NCBI RefSeq assembly: GCF_964199755.1
Contig: NC_133896.1
Coordinates: 82,241,815 to 82,305,814 of the forward strand
Source: Larus michahellis
Taxonomy: Eukaryota; Chordata; Aves; Charadriiformes; Laridae
Reading direction: 5' to 3'
Length of the DNA: 64,000 nucleotides
The notes beneath the pieces are model-generated. The model was not told the DNA's origin. It saw nothing but the letters and a program-made list of their open reading frames with translations, and did no database searches. Shown piece by piece: positions 1 to 11,138 of the stretch; the stretch's first letter is position 1, and each line of letters begins with the position of its first letter. Both the position numbers and the translations under genes were made by a program.

Positions 1-734
1 CCATAAGAAGAATGAAGGTTACTTTTCTTCTCCATAAAAAAAAAAAAACAACCACAAAAAAACAAAACAGGAAAAGAGCAGTGGTTTTAAACCCAGTTTG
101 GTGTGGGTTTTTTATTATCCAAGATACAGCCCAACACAGTAGACACTCGTATTGTATTGGCATCGCGGATGGGGTAGTTAACCTCAGAGCGGAAGTGGAA
201 ATGAGATGCCAGGGTGGAAATGGGAAGTTCTTAAACCAATATCCCAACCAGAGTTATAGCAATGCCCCTGCAATAAATGGCAAGTGCATCAGCGTTATAC
301 TGCCCCCGGGCTCTCTCCTCCACTGTCTTCTTTGGTTGCAATGCAAATATTGGGACTTAAAGCTTTTAGTAGGCTAGTTCTAATTCATAACAGATGATGA
401 ACATTTCAAGATAAGGAAGGGACGCAAACATCCCATGCAGCAGAAATCCCCAGTAATTCCCAGGCAGTGTGGCCAGGCCACTGTCATGATAACATCCATA
501 TTAGCTCATCCAATCCTGACTTTGGCTGGAGAACAATTTGGCATTAAGAAGTTGCACAGCAAACGTGGCCAGCCTGCCACAAGTGAGCTCACGTGCTTGC
601 TGTACAAGGAGGATTTTACAGCCAACAAGAGGTTCTGAATCAACTCACTATTCAATTCACTGCTGCCCACCAATGTGTGGAGGTCCTATTCCCTGAGCTG
701 TGACTTGCTCAGAAGGTGCCGGTGACCTAGGAGG
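1..734. other. No gene recognised
   Basis: An A-rich stretch near position 40-70 is followed by unremarkable sequence. A 121-codon open frame on the plus strand (12-377) begins in the A-rich run and resembles no family I know, so I treat it as chance. No splice-flanked exon or known repeat was recognised. Confidence 0.4.
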
Positions 735-886
735 GTGAGTTATCAGAGTGAAGTTCAAGACCAGGCTGCATGGGACTTTGATTAACCTGGTCTAGTGGGA
801 GGTGTCCTTGCCCACGGCAGGGGGGTTGGAACTAGGTGATCCCTTCTAATCTGAACCATTTGATGATTCTATGATTCTACAGATTC
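735..886 (+). mobile_element. CR1: CR1 LINE 3' fragment
   Basis: This short piece matches the 3' end of CR1. It carries the stretch around GGTCTAGTGGGAGGTGTCC, the GGGGGGTTGGAACTAGGTGATC block and a terminal run of ATTCTATGATTCT. The same subfamily signature recurs at 33.6, 49.4 and 59.0 kb. It is heavily 5'-truncated and codes for nothing. Confidence 0.85.
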
Positions 887-2688
887 TATAGATGGAGACA
901 GCATCTCAAAGATGGGGTATCACAGAGTTTCCTGAGGAAAACCAGAAGTTAGCTCAAGTTTGAACCACAACAGATTTTTTTTGCTGCAGTCAGACCACGT
1001 CTTCAGTGTATGTATCGTCAGAAGTGAAGGTCACTGTGGCTCCTTCCCTATCCTCAGACCTAAGTTCCTTTCCAAAGGAAAAGTTAATGTGCAAAGGAGT
1101 GATGAGAATCCAGGCCTTGTTTTCACAGGCAGTTGGGATGTGACCAGAATGCCCACCTGAAAACAATGATACAGACGCCATCATGAAATATGCTAATCTG
1201 ATGCACTTTTTGTCCTTTCCACCCAGCCTCCTCGTTCGATATGCAGGGATTGTCCTCTGAAGCTTTCTGAAAGTGATATACCTAACTATATACCTTTACC
1301 TCTGCCTCTTGCTGTGACACCTGCTGCCTCCTGAACCAAGGTGGACTTGCGACATGATGCCTGTTTCTCATGTGTTGGAGAAAGGTACCTCTTTCAGATA
1401 AATCCATATCAAAGAGGAATACATTGAGAGGAAGGCTTTTGCATTCTTCTACATCTGTGCAAACACCTACTGTGTACAGAGTCCATCCCCGCCTAAACCC
1501 TGAGTGCTGCCATTGGGGTGCACTACTCGAGGCATTGGCTTTACTGAGAGACATGGCTGAAACTCTTGCTCGGAGTTTTACCGCTTGGCCTTCAACAGGG
1601 GCTGCGTAAAGCAAGGACAGGGATCAACTCCTCTGTCTACCTTCATTTGCTTTATTGTACAACTAATGTAAGAGAATGGCTTTGCACTTGTGTATGCATG
1701 TGTGTGCGTGTTTGCAGGGAGATGGGATCAGGAACTTCCCTTCAGCGATTCTGCAGACAAACCCAGTATCATCTCCCAAGACCCCTCTTTTGTCAGGACA
1801 TCTCAAGACAAACTTTGCATTCCAGATTTGAGGCAAGGAGACCGTTTCTAGCAAGTTACGTTTTCTTGCAAACTGGTCTTCTGGTGTGAGTTTTGCTCTG
1901 CCCCATACCACATCCCAGCAGTCCGAACTGCAGCTGCCTCTAAAACCTCCTGTAAAACATTAGTCACTCTCTGTGTGTCTTATCTGCCCCCTTTTCTTCC
2001 TCAAAACCCTGCTGCTGTGGTTTCCAGAACTGAGTTGGGGTAAATCGAAAAGAGAAGTCCATTGCAATGTTTTTGTTTGCTGTCACGTTGGACTGGACAA
2101 CAAAGTTTTCTCCACTGTGAAAAGACCCCAGTAACTTTAGAAAATGGGAGGCCAACATGTTGCAACAGCCAAGCTTTTGGTCCAATTGCTAAAACAGAAA
2201 CGTGGTAAATGCATTGCTTCAGGTGGAAATAACACAAATTTGTGCTCCGATTGTTGATGAATAAAAGAAAAAAAAACCACCCAGAACTAATTTTTCGGGG
2301 TGTATTTTTATTTCCATCTGGAAACTCCCAGCTCTTCAGGGAGCATGGATATCATTGGTGAAAGGGGAAGAATATACAGACAGAGGTTTGGGGAATTTGA
2401 GGGAAGCAGAGCATTTGCTCAAGACTTGTGTGGGTCTGATTTGTGCCTGCTGTGTTGCTTCCCTCACAAGCGATTCTCCAAAAGGGTTCACAGCCTTTCT
2501 CACATGCTCTGCAGATGAATATTAGGTTGTTCCTGCCCCCGGCCAGTCCAGCGCATTCACAGTAACATCCTCACCTGGGGGTGCCAAACACACCGAAAAG
2601 TTAAAACCTCCACGCAGAGAGGCTGGGCTGGCAGGGGGCTGGGACTTGTTGCTCAAAAGACAGCCTCATACAAAAAGCTGAGTTAACA
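887..2688. other. No gene recognised
   Basis: Short frames occur on both strands, none longer than about 110 codons and none with recognisable motifs. The right part lies downstream of the lectin cassette at 3207-4159 and may hold the end of its transcript. Confidence 0.4.
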
Positions 2689-2694
2689 TTTATT
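2689..2694 (-). terminator. Candidate polyadenylation signal for the lectin cassette
   Basis: Read on the minus strand this is AATAAA. It lies about 510 bases past the stop codon of the C-type lectin cassette that ends at 3207, a plausible 3' UTR length. The hexamer alone is weak evidence. Confidence 0.35.
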
Positions 2695-3206
2695 GGTATG
2701 GGGTGTTTTTAACTTATCAACACAGAATATGCTGAAGGAAGAAGGAAACATTAAAGATAAGCCATGAATCATTGTTGCCTTTAGGGATGGGCCAAGCACA
2801 CTCCACTGACTGCTCCAGTGATTTGTAGGACCGGTATCCTTCCATGAAACAGAGAGGGCCTTTTCCGCATCATTGAGATATCAAATGGACAAGGAGTCAG
2901 GGAAAGTACTGGAGGCTCAGGCCGCCCAGCTGAGAAGGAGGAGAGTGAAAAGGGGCACAAGAGGTTATTGAAATCAGTCGGAGTGATTTCATCCAGGACT
3001 GGTCTCCATCTTGGAAAGAGATGCAGGGGCACAGGCTGGGAACTGAGGTCCTTCGGAGCTGGGATTCTGTGTCAGGCTTGCTCATCCTACTTTGCAAAGG
3101 AAAGCATTTGTGTGAGCTCAGGCCAGCTTTCCATCGTCTCCTTCATGAGCTGCCCTTTCTCAAGGACACTCCTTCAGGTCCTTCATCCAAAGTGGAGTTT
3201 CCTTCC

Positions 3207-4159
3207 TCAGACAAATTTGACTGCCAGTTCACAAATTCTATAGCAACTTGTAAAGCAAAGGATGTTGTTCCAGTTACTGTAAGTGTTCGGGTCTGTTTTT
3301 CCCTTGACGTGAATTGCAGCACATTTTTCTGCAAAGAGTAAATTGGGTTCACCAGGTTTCCAGAACCTGTAAAAGAAAGTTCCTCTATTGAGAATGCATT
3401 GGCATACACGACAGCAGGAATGAAGTTACCTAAACATTTGTGGAAGAGAACAGGCAAGATTATTGTAACAGAGATCAGGAGCTCTGGCAAGGCAAAGACT
3501 AGTCATGTTTTTGACTAGAAAACTAGTCAAGTTTTCTGACTTACAGTGCAGTTAGGGACAGAGACCCCTCTTTGACACATACCTCCTTACAGAGTGTATT
3601 GGTCACTTGGACTGAGGGTTGTGAATAACAGGACCTTCCTCACTCCCCCCGGGATACTCACGTGGCTGACTTCTTATATGGAGTCTGATCCACCCACTGC
3701 CACTGCCCACTTTCATAAGCACTTAAGCCTATGTAGTATTTTGTTTCATAGGCGTTAGCAAACACTCCTTTTGCCAAGTTGAAGAGAAATTCCTGGAAAA
3801 AGCACAACATCCATGAGGTGCAGGACTGAGCAGAGGGAGGTGGCAGGAGTTCCTGTGGGGTGGGACTGGTGGCAGAGGGGAGCCAGTGCCGAAGGGGTGC
3901 AGAAAGGACATCCCCCCTCCCCTGCAGGAGCAAGGAGGGGATCTGGGTCCCCTCCAGGGCCTGTCACTGTGTGTCTGGCTGCCCTTCCCCTCCTTCCACC
4001 CTGCACCTACCTGCTCTGCTTTGCTGTCGATCACCACCAGCTGGGAGCCCATCCCAGTGCAGTTCTGCACACTCTCAGCCCAGGACATTTTATCAGTCGA
4101 CAGATAATAGCAGCTTTTTTGAAAGCGTTTCCAGCCATTTGGGCAGCACATCCAGCCCT
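3207..4159 (-). CDS. C-type lectin-like domain cassette, CLEC4A-like (partial gene)
   Basis: Three minus-strand exons encode one complete C-type lectin domain: 4011-4159, 3662-3792 and 3207-3366. All have AG/GT borders and compatible phases, and the last ends at TGA. The first exon has GWMCCPNGWKRFQKSCYY, the second has YYIGLSAYESGQWQWVDQTP, and the third has FWKPGEPN, EKCAAIHV, NWNNILC and YRICE. All six usual CTLD cysteines are present. Family knowledge: such domains in CLEC4/CLEC2 type II receptors bind sugars or protein ligands outside the cell. EPN is the mannose-type calcium motif, but the later WND motif is WNN here, so calcium binding is doubtful. No membrane or cytoplasmic exon was found upstream between 4160 and 6700. 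The first exon would accept a phase-1 donor, as in the CLEC4A-like gene at 25.6-32.4 kb. It could be a gene whose upstream exons I missed, a set of alternative 3' exons, or a partial duplicate. Confidence 0.8.
3817..4157. repeat. Near-identical lectin exon/intron tract, copy 1
   Basis: This stretch covers the start of the intron after the first CTLD exon and nearly all of that exon. It matches 26617-26964 with only about eight base differences that I could count by eye. Outside the tract the two lectin genes differ strongly. See the entry for copy 2. Confidence 0.8.
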
Positions 4160-6739
4160 CTGTGGGGGAAAAAATCCTGCTTTTGAACAAGATGTGCTGT
4201 CCTTCATCTTAGTGAGCTCAGTGTAGGGTCCCAGATGCTCGCGGAGGGGTCGGAACCATGCCTTTAACCTAGACAGAGGTAAATGCTCTCTTCTGTGCTC
4301 CACAAGCAAAGCTGTCAACAGCCTGAGAGGCTCCTGTCACAAGGCCCCTGCCTGAAGCGCCTTTCCCTTCCTCTACCTGTTCTGCCATGTCCATGCAACC
4401 TCTGTTTGGTGAAACACAGTTTCTGCCTTACCCTTCCTGAGGAAGCGAGATGGGAAGTAGTTGGCTCGTGCTCCTCTGGGAACACTTCCATCAGAGAAAT
4501 GTTGTCCAAGCGTTTAGCTCCTGACTCATGCAGACTGACAGACGTGTACACTAAACTGCTCTGACAGTCTTGCGGACACCACAGGCAGTCCCTGCTGCCT
4601 AGAGAGGGCGGAAACCTAGCCAGATTTTCCTAGAGATCTGTCTTACAGCCAGAAAGTCACATGACAGATTAAACCCACAGATATATTCTCTCAAAGCATG
4701 AGGCTACATGCTTTAAGGCTACATACCTCTATCTACGGTCTGAATATATTATACTCTGAATATATTTCTGTATAGAATAGATCAGGCTCAAAAGTTCATC
4801 CAATAAGGTCAACAAACAAATACACCCTGGTCTGTATTGTTCCTACCTTAGATGCTTGCTCTGAATTACAGACCTCGTAGGGACTCTCGGGTTTCCCAGT
4901 CAGCAGCTCTTCAGGGGATTGCATGCAGTGACAGTGCCCCGGTCAAGCCAGTGCTTCAGCCCACTCACAGCAAACACACACGTCATATTCACACTGCAAG
5001 GTGGATCCAGGTAATCTCATGTCCTTCAAGAGCTGCCTTCACAGCACAAAGTCTCTCATCCCATTCTTGGCACCAAATGGAGGGTCCAGTGAGTGGAACA
5101 GCTACCAAAACTTTCGTTAGCCTACCTGTGCTCTTATATATTACATCCACTCAAGGTACACCGTTATGTACCTCTGTAGAAAGAGAGACCATGGCACTAG
5201 AGAGCACCAAACAATATGCAAAATCAAGTTCAAGCAGCCTGAGGAACTTGGAGCTCTCTGTCTCTGCGCTGCTCACCCTGATCTTTCGCTGAACTGCTGG
5301 AGGATGGCCTGTAGCCATCATGTGCTCTGTAAAACCCATTCCTAATTCCAGAGTGAAAGCTAAAGTTATCCCACATGACTAAGCAATGCTGGACAATTTC
5401 TTCTGAATTCTTAAGTGTGTTGTTTGGGAGAGACTGTCTGCTGTTTGACGGGCCTGCTTGTGCCTCGTGGAGCTAGGCAGGGTTTTTTTACATGGAACAG
5501 TAAATCGAGCATGTGTAGAACACAGCCTGCCTGGCCTTCCATAGATGTCCACCACAAGAATAGGTGGACCATGCTTATTTTGTACCTGCAAACACCTTTT
5601 TATCATGGACTCTAAAGGGAGTATGAACAGCTAGCTCAGGTGTACTCAACGCGTATGGGTTAGCCCCTGTGCAAACTGCAGCCTGTTCCTGAACGCAGTG
5701 CGCAAGTGAGAACGGATCTCTGAACTGAGCTTGGGAATTTGCACCGCAGGAATTCTAACTCTTGCCATTGCTGTGTGATTGCAGCCCAGCTCTCCAGCTA
5801 CTCTACACTGCGCAACAACATCCCCCTACCACTCCTACCTCTGTCCCTGGCACCAGCCCTGATGCTTGTGTGAACAGGCACTGAGCCAGCGCAGGGAGTG
5901 GAGCTGGATTGAATCAGCCCTTACAAAAGGATGAAGCACTTGCAGCTAGATTAGAGAACTGGATTAGCAGTTGAGGGGTTGTGTGAGGGCCAGCGAGAAG
6001 GGAAGAGTAGGAAAAACGATCAAAGGTAGATCTGGAACAACCCACCCTCTTCCACTGGCCCAGAACATGTTTTCATAGCATCCTAAGTAAAATTGTGCAG
6101 TATGGCATTTTCTTTCCGCAATTCTCTGTCTTCCTTCCTTAAAACAATCCATCTCTGGCTGACAATCACATTCCCAATCCGAGAGGCTGACTGGCACCAG
6201 AATAAATTCTGGTGAGGCTCTTAGTGTTGCTTATGAGGCTCTTAGAATCACTTACTTTTGCTTGCAGATACGTTGGGGACGCAGCGCCATCCTGTGGCAT
6301 TCTGGAGCAGAATCTTGTACTGGCCAGAGCTTCCATGAAGGAAAACTACTGGGAAGAGAGGAGAGAGAAGGCAAGTGCTACTGTCCTATCCTCCACCTTC
6401 TGACTTAGAGCCCCCACAGAGACTCTGTTACGTTAATAAGCTCTGAAATCTGTATTGAAAACGGAGATGAGAAACAGCAGGCTGCTGCTCCCACTACTTG
6501 TCACTCCTGCCTTTGAACAGGCATTAAACAGACGAGCTCCTCTCGCCTTTGCTGGCAGAGAGACTCATTTTCCCAGCTGACAAAGCCAGCTTAGACGTCC
6601 TTTGACGATGGGGTCAGGAAAGGGCCAAAGAAGTCATGGGATAAGCTTAATAAAGGTGGAATATTAATGTGCATTCCCTCTTAATCTTCCTGGGCATTGC
6701 AGGTCTAGAGCACCGTTTTTACTTTTATCAAGAAGGTAA
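4160..6739. other. Upstream flank of the lectin cassette, no exon recognised
   Basis: I looked on the minus strand for a membrane exon (long hydrophobic run with a phase-1 donor) and an ITIM-bearing first exon, and found neither. A minus-strand frame running into the first CTLD exon contains YTEL, but it lacks the hydrophobic residue two before the tyrosine and no splice support was seen. Confidence 0.35.
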
Positions 6740-6752
6740 AAGTGATAAATTT

Positions 6753-6814
6753 CCTTTATCGTTTCACCAAGTGGAAGAGAAACTCCCGGGAAAAGCACGC
6801 TGTCCATGAGGACC
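6753..6814 (-). pseudogene. Relic of a lectin second CTLD exon
   Basis: On the minus strand, from about 6792 downward, the sequence reads EFLFHLVKR, close to EFLFNLAKG at the start of the second CTLD exon of the cassette at 3207-4159. The preceding bases resemble the same intron end. The frame then stops and homology fades near 6760. The matching intron resumes at 11116-11138, on the far side of a 4.3-kb CR1. This is a broken exon fragment, not a functional gene. Confidence 0.65.
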
Positions 6815-7025
6815 AGTTCGCTGTGCGCTGGGCAGACAAGCAGCGAGTGGGCGTTGCCTGGGTGTGACCCAGGGAACCACCCGGGAGCACCAGGACAAGC
6901 ATGTACTTCCTGGGCTGGAGAAGAGGGCGGCCAAACGGGGAGTGATACACCAGCCCAATCACAGCAGTCTGCACGGCAGTTCACGCAGGATAGAGCTGAA
7001 AGACTGCCGACCCGGCCAGGTAGCA

Positions 7026-8137
7026 ATGGTAACTACTCGCAAGAAGACTGTGGCATCCATGAGCTCCACAACCACCAGGTCTGATGCAGCCTCTCAGACG
7101 GAGCTCCTGTGGGAACCTGCTGCCACCCAGACATCGGGCTGTAGGTCGTGCCCTGCTCTCACGCTGGTGTCGGATGGCAGTGATGGGCACGCCTGTGGGA
7201 GATGTGCCCAGGTAGAGGATCTCCTCCGATCAGTGATGGAGCTCAGGGAGGAGGTACGTAGGTTGAGGAGCATCAGGGAATGCGAGAGGGAGGTAGATTC
7301 TTGGAGTAGAATCCTGCATCCCACAACAGAAACCCAGCAGGCAGACAGAACCCCTGCAACAGAGAACTCCCTGTCCTCTCTCACCTCAACTGAAGGTGGT
7401 GACCTGGAGGACAGGGGCCACTGGCAGGAAGTTCCTGCACGGCGCAACAGGCGCCGCACTCGAGACTGCCTGGCGAGTACCCCATCTTCCCAGGTGCTAT
7501 TATTTAACAGGTACAGTGCTCTGCAGAGGAACCTGGATGATGATGAGCACGATAGTTCTCCTACCTTGGAGGCGTCAGCGAGGCCTAGTCAGACCTCCCT
7601 CTGTATCAAAACCTCTGCGGTAAAGAAGAAAAGACGGGTCCTTGTCATAGGTGACTCCCTGCTGAAGGGAGCGGAAGGCCCAATGTGCAGGACGGAGCCG
7701 GTACATAGGGAGGTCTGCTGCCTCCCTGGGGCCTGGGTCAAGGACGTGAAGAGGATGCTTCCTTCCCTGGTACGGCCCTCGGACTACTACCCACTTTTGC
7801 TCTTTCAGGTAGGCAGCGATGAGGTAACAAGAAGTCCAAGGGCAATGAAGAAAGATTTCAAGACCCTGGGACGCCTGGTCAAGGGATCGGGAGCGCAAGT
7901 TGTGTTCTCGCCTATCCCCCAGTTGTGGGGAATGACGAGGGGGTAAATAGGAGGAGCCAGCGGATCAACGCCTGGCTCCGAGCCTGGTGCTGCCAGCAGG
8001 ACTTTGGGTTCTTTGATCATGGCCCGATCTACAAAACGCCTGGCCTGCTGGTAACAGGCGGGAATACCCTGACTTCCAGGGGAAAAAGGGTTCTAGGAAA
8101 AGAGTTATCAGGGCTCATGGATAGGGCTTTAAACTAG
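7026..8137 (+). pseudogene. CR1 ORF1 (broken)
   Basis: The protein frame begins MVTTRKKTVASMSS at 7026, although the same frame is open from 6864. It has a Cys-rich stretch (GCRSCP, CGRCAQ), then a short coiled-coil-like stretch (LRSVMELREEVRRLRS), then an esterase-like part with VIGDSLLKG. CR1 ORF1 proteins are known to carry an SGNH/GDSL-type esterase domain, and the GDS serine motif is visible here. The frame stops at 7946, while the expected continuation (GVNRRSQRINAWLRAW, then FFDHG) lies in another frame at 7925-8137. That marks one frameshift near 7920-7930. The protein acts with ORF2p in the element's ribonucleoprotein particle. No host function is suggested. Confidence 0.8.
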
Positions 8138-8316
8138 ATTTGAAGGGGGGTGGGGACGGTACTGGGCTTGCTGGTGAGGTGCCAGGGTGTAGTTGCTCAG
8201 CGCTCGTGGGCCAGTGTGCCAGTATTTCTGAAAGCCAGAAGGCATACCACATCTCAAGGGTCAAAACTACACACACGACTCCCTCTCTGAAATGCTTATA
8301 CACCATTGCACGCAGC

Positions 8317-11071
8317 ATGGGGAATAAGCAGGAAGAGCTGGAGATCTGTGTGCGGTTGCAGGGCCACGATCTCATGGCAGCTACTGAGACACGGTGGGAC
8401 AGCTCGCTTGACTGGAATGCTGTCATGGATGGCTATGTCCTTTTCAGGAAAGACAGACCAGCGAGGCGTGGTGGTGGAACTGCACCCTATGTGAGAGAGA
8501 ATTTGAATGCATCGAGCTCTCACTAGGGGCAGATGATGAGAGGGTCGAGAGTTTATGGGTAAGGATTAAGGGGCAGGCAAATATGAGGGACACTGTTGTG
8601 GGTGTTTATTAGAGGCCACCTGATCAGGATGGGGAAGCCGATGAGGCTTTCTACAGACAGCTAAAGGTAGCCTCGCAATCGCAGGCCTTGGTTCTAATGG
8701 GGGACTTCAGTCACCCCGATATCTGCTGGGAAGGCTACACAGCCAGGCACGAACAGTCCAGGAGGCTCCTCCAGTGCATTGATGGTAATTTTTTGACACA
8801 GGTGGTGCAGGAGCCAACAAGGAGAGGAGCACTCCTGGACCTGGTACTGACAAACACAGAGGGACTGGTGGAGGACATTAAGGTTGGGGGCACCCTAGGT
8901 TGTAGTGATCATGAAATGAGAGTTCAGGATCATGGGGACTATACACAAAACAACAAGAAGTAAAATTACAACCTTGGATTTCAGGAGGGCTAACTTTGAC
9001 CTCTTCAAGAAACTGCTTGGAGGGATCCCGTGGGCTAGGGCTCTGGAAGGCAAAGGGGCTCAAGAAAGCTGGTTGGTATTCAAAGACCACTTCCTCCAAG
9101 CTCAGGATCTGTGCATCCCTAAGAGAAAGAAATCAGCCAAGGGACGCAGGAGACCTGCATGGTTGAACAGGGAGCTTCTGAAAAAGCTCAAGTGGAAGAA
9201 GGAAGTTTACAATAAGTGGGAGAAGGGACTGACCCCTTGGGAGGATTACAAGAATGCTGCCAGAGCGTGCAGGGATGAAACAAGGAAAGCCAAGGCCGCC
9301 TTGGAATTAAACCTGGCTAGGGATATCAAGCTCAACAGGAAGGGCTTCTACAAGTATATTGGAAGCAAAAGGAAGACCAGAGAAGTTGTGGGCCCACTGT
9401 TGAATGAGACGGGAGCCATGAGAAGGCGGAGTTACTGAATGCCTTCTTTGCTTCAGACTTTACTGCTCGGCCCAGCCCTCAGGAGTCCCATGCACTGGGG
9501 GAAGTAACGGGGAAAGAAGAAGACTTCCCTGGGTTGAGGAGGATCGAGTGAGGGATCAATTAGATCAATTAAATATTCACAAGTCCATGGGCACCGATGG
9601 GATGCACCCGAGAGTGCTGAGAGAGCTGCTGGAAGTCATTGCTGGGCCACTCTCCATCACCTTTGAAAGGTCTTGGAGAACAGGAGAGGTGTCTGAGGAC
9701 TGGAGGAAAGACAATGTCACTCCAGTCTTCAAAAAAGGCAAGAAGGAGGAGCCGGGGAACTACAGGCCAGTCAGCCTCACCTCCACCCCTGGAAAGATGA
9801 TGGAACAGCTCGTTCTGGGCTTCATCTCAAGGCATGTGGAGGAAAAGAAAGCTATCAGAAGTACTCAACATGGATTCACCAAGGGGAAATCATGTCTGAC
9901 TAATCTGATAGCCTTCTGTGATGGCATGACTGGATGGATAGAAGAGGGGAGGGCGGTAGATGTGGTCTACCTTGACTTAAGCAAGGCGTTTGACACGGTC
10001 TCCCACAGCATCCTCATAGGGAAGCTTAGGAAGAGAGAGCTTGATGAATGGACAGTAAGGTGGATAGATAACTGGTTGAAAGACAGAGCTCAGAGGGTCG
10101 TGATTAGGGGCACAGATTCTAGTTGGAGGTCAGTGATGAGTGGTGTTCCCCAGGGGTCAGTACTGGGTCCAATCCTCTTCAATATATTCATCAATGACCT
10201 GGATGAGGGGATAGAGTGCACCCTCAGCAAGTTCGCCGATGACACAAAGCTGGGGTGGGGTGGCTGACACACTGGAAGGCTGTGCTGCCATACAGAGAGA
10301 CCTGGACAGGTTGGAGAGTTGGGCAAAGAGGAACCTTATGAAATTCAACAAGGGCAAGTGTAGGGTGCTGCACCTGGGGAGGAATAACCCCATGCACCAG
10401 TACAGGTTGGGGGCTGACCTGCTGAAGAGCAGCTCATCTGAAAGAGACCTGGGAGTCCTGGTGGACAACAGGATGACCATGAGCCAGCAATGTGCCCTTG
10501 AGGCCAAGAAGGCCAATGGCATCCTGGGGTGCATCAAGAGAAGTGTGGCCAGCAGGTCGAAGGAGGTCATCCTCCCCCTCTACTCTGCCTTGCTGAGGCT
10601 GCACCTGAGTACCGTGTCCAGTTGTGGGCTCCCCGGTTCAAGAGGGACAGGGAACTGCTGGAGAGGGTGCAGCAGAGACCTACCAAGATGATTAGGGGAC
10701 TGGAGCACCTCTCTTATGAAGAAAGGCTGAGGGATTTGGGTTTCTTCAGTCTGAAAAAAAGACGGCTGAGGGGGGACCTTATCAACACTTATAAATACTT
10801 AAAGGGTGGATGTCAGGAGGATGGGGCCAGAATCTTTTCAGTGGTGCCTGGGGACAGGACAAGAGGTGATGGGCACAAACTTGAACATAGGAAGTTCCAC
10901 CTAAACATGAGGAGGAACTTCTTTACTTTGAGGGTGGCAGAGCACTGGAACAGGCTGCCCAGAGAGGTGGTGGAGTCTCCATCTCTGGAGACATTCAAAA
11001 CCAGCCTGGGCGTGTTCCTGTGCAACCTGCTCTGGGTGACCCTGCTCTGGCGGGGGGGTTGGACTAGATGA
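8317..11071 (+). pseudogene. CR1 ORF2 endonuclease-reverse transcriptase (broken)
   Basis: The frame opens with MGNKQEELEICVRLQGHDL, the start of the apurinic-like endonuclease, which includes the later LVLMGDFSHPDICW and DLVLTNTEGLV blocks. Reverse transcriptase follows with [27 protein letters not shown] and the catalytic FADDTKL. The C-terminal part has [17 protein letters not shown] and ends near 11071. Frame changes lie near 8520, 8925, 9420, 10250 and 10600, and an in-frame TAG replaces the expected Tyr codon near 8610. ORF2p normally nicks target DNA and copies the element RNA into it; this copy cannot make the whole protein. Confidence 0.85.
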
Positions 11072-11115
11072 TCTCCAGAGGTCCCTTCCAACCCTGTGAT
11101 TCTATGATTCTATGA

Positions 11116-11138
11116 CTGAGCAGAGGCAGGTGGCAGGA
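11116..11138 (-). pseudogene. Lectin intron remnant right of the CR1
   Basis: GACTGAGCAGAGG plus GGTGGCAGGA match the intron between the first and second CTLD exons of the cassette at 3207-4159 (position about 3826 on). It continues the relic cut at 6814. Directly after it comes GATAAATTTCCTT, which also occurs at 6740-6752. Confidence 0.6.

Larger units (their letters stand above)
6815..11115 (+). mobile_element. CR1: Near full-length CR1 LINE
   Basis: This is a CR1 non-LTR retrotransposon with 5' leader, ORF1, ORF2 and the short octamer-like 3' tail (ATTCTATGATTCTATG). At about 4.3 kb it is close to the roughly 4.5 kb I recall for complete CR1; most avian copies are strongly 5'-truncated. 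It interrupts a lectin exon/intron relic: GCTGTCCATGAGG lies on the left and GACTGAGCAGAGG continues the same intron on the right. Both ORFs carry several frame breaks, so this copy looks immobile. Its left edge is uncertain by some tens of bases. Confidence 0.9.

Noticed and set aside
3143-3490. 115-codon minus-strand frame covering the last lectin exon
   Set aside because: It is a shadow frame: shifting by one base gives FWKPGEPN, EKCAAIHV and YRICE, the true CTLD exon ending at 3207.
4160-4318. Possible ITIM (PYTEL) in a frame leading into the lectin cassette
   Set aside because: The residue two before the tyrosine is glycine, not a hydrophobic one, no membrane segment follows, and the frame crosses the intron 3' end.
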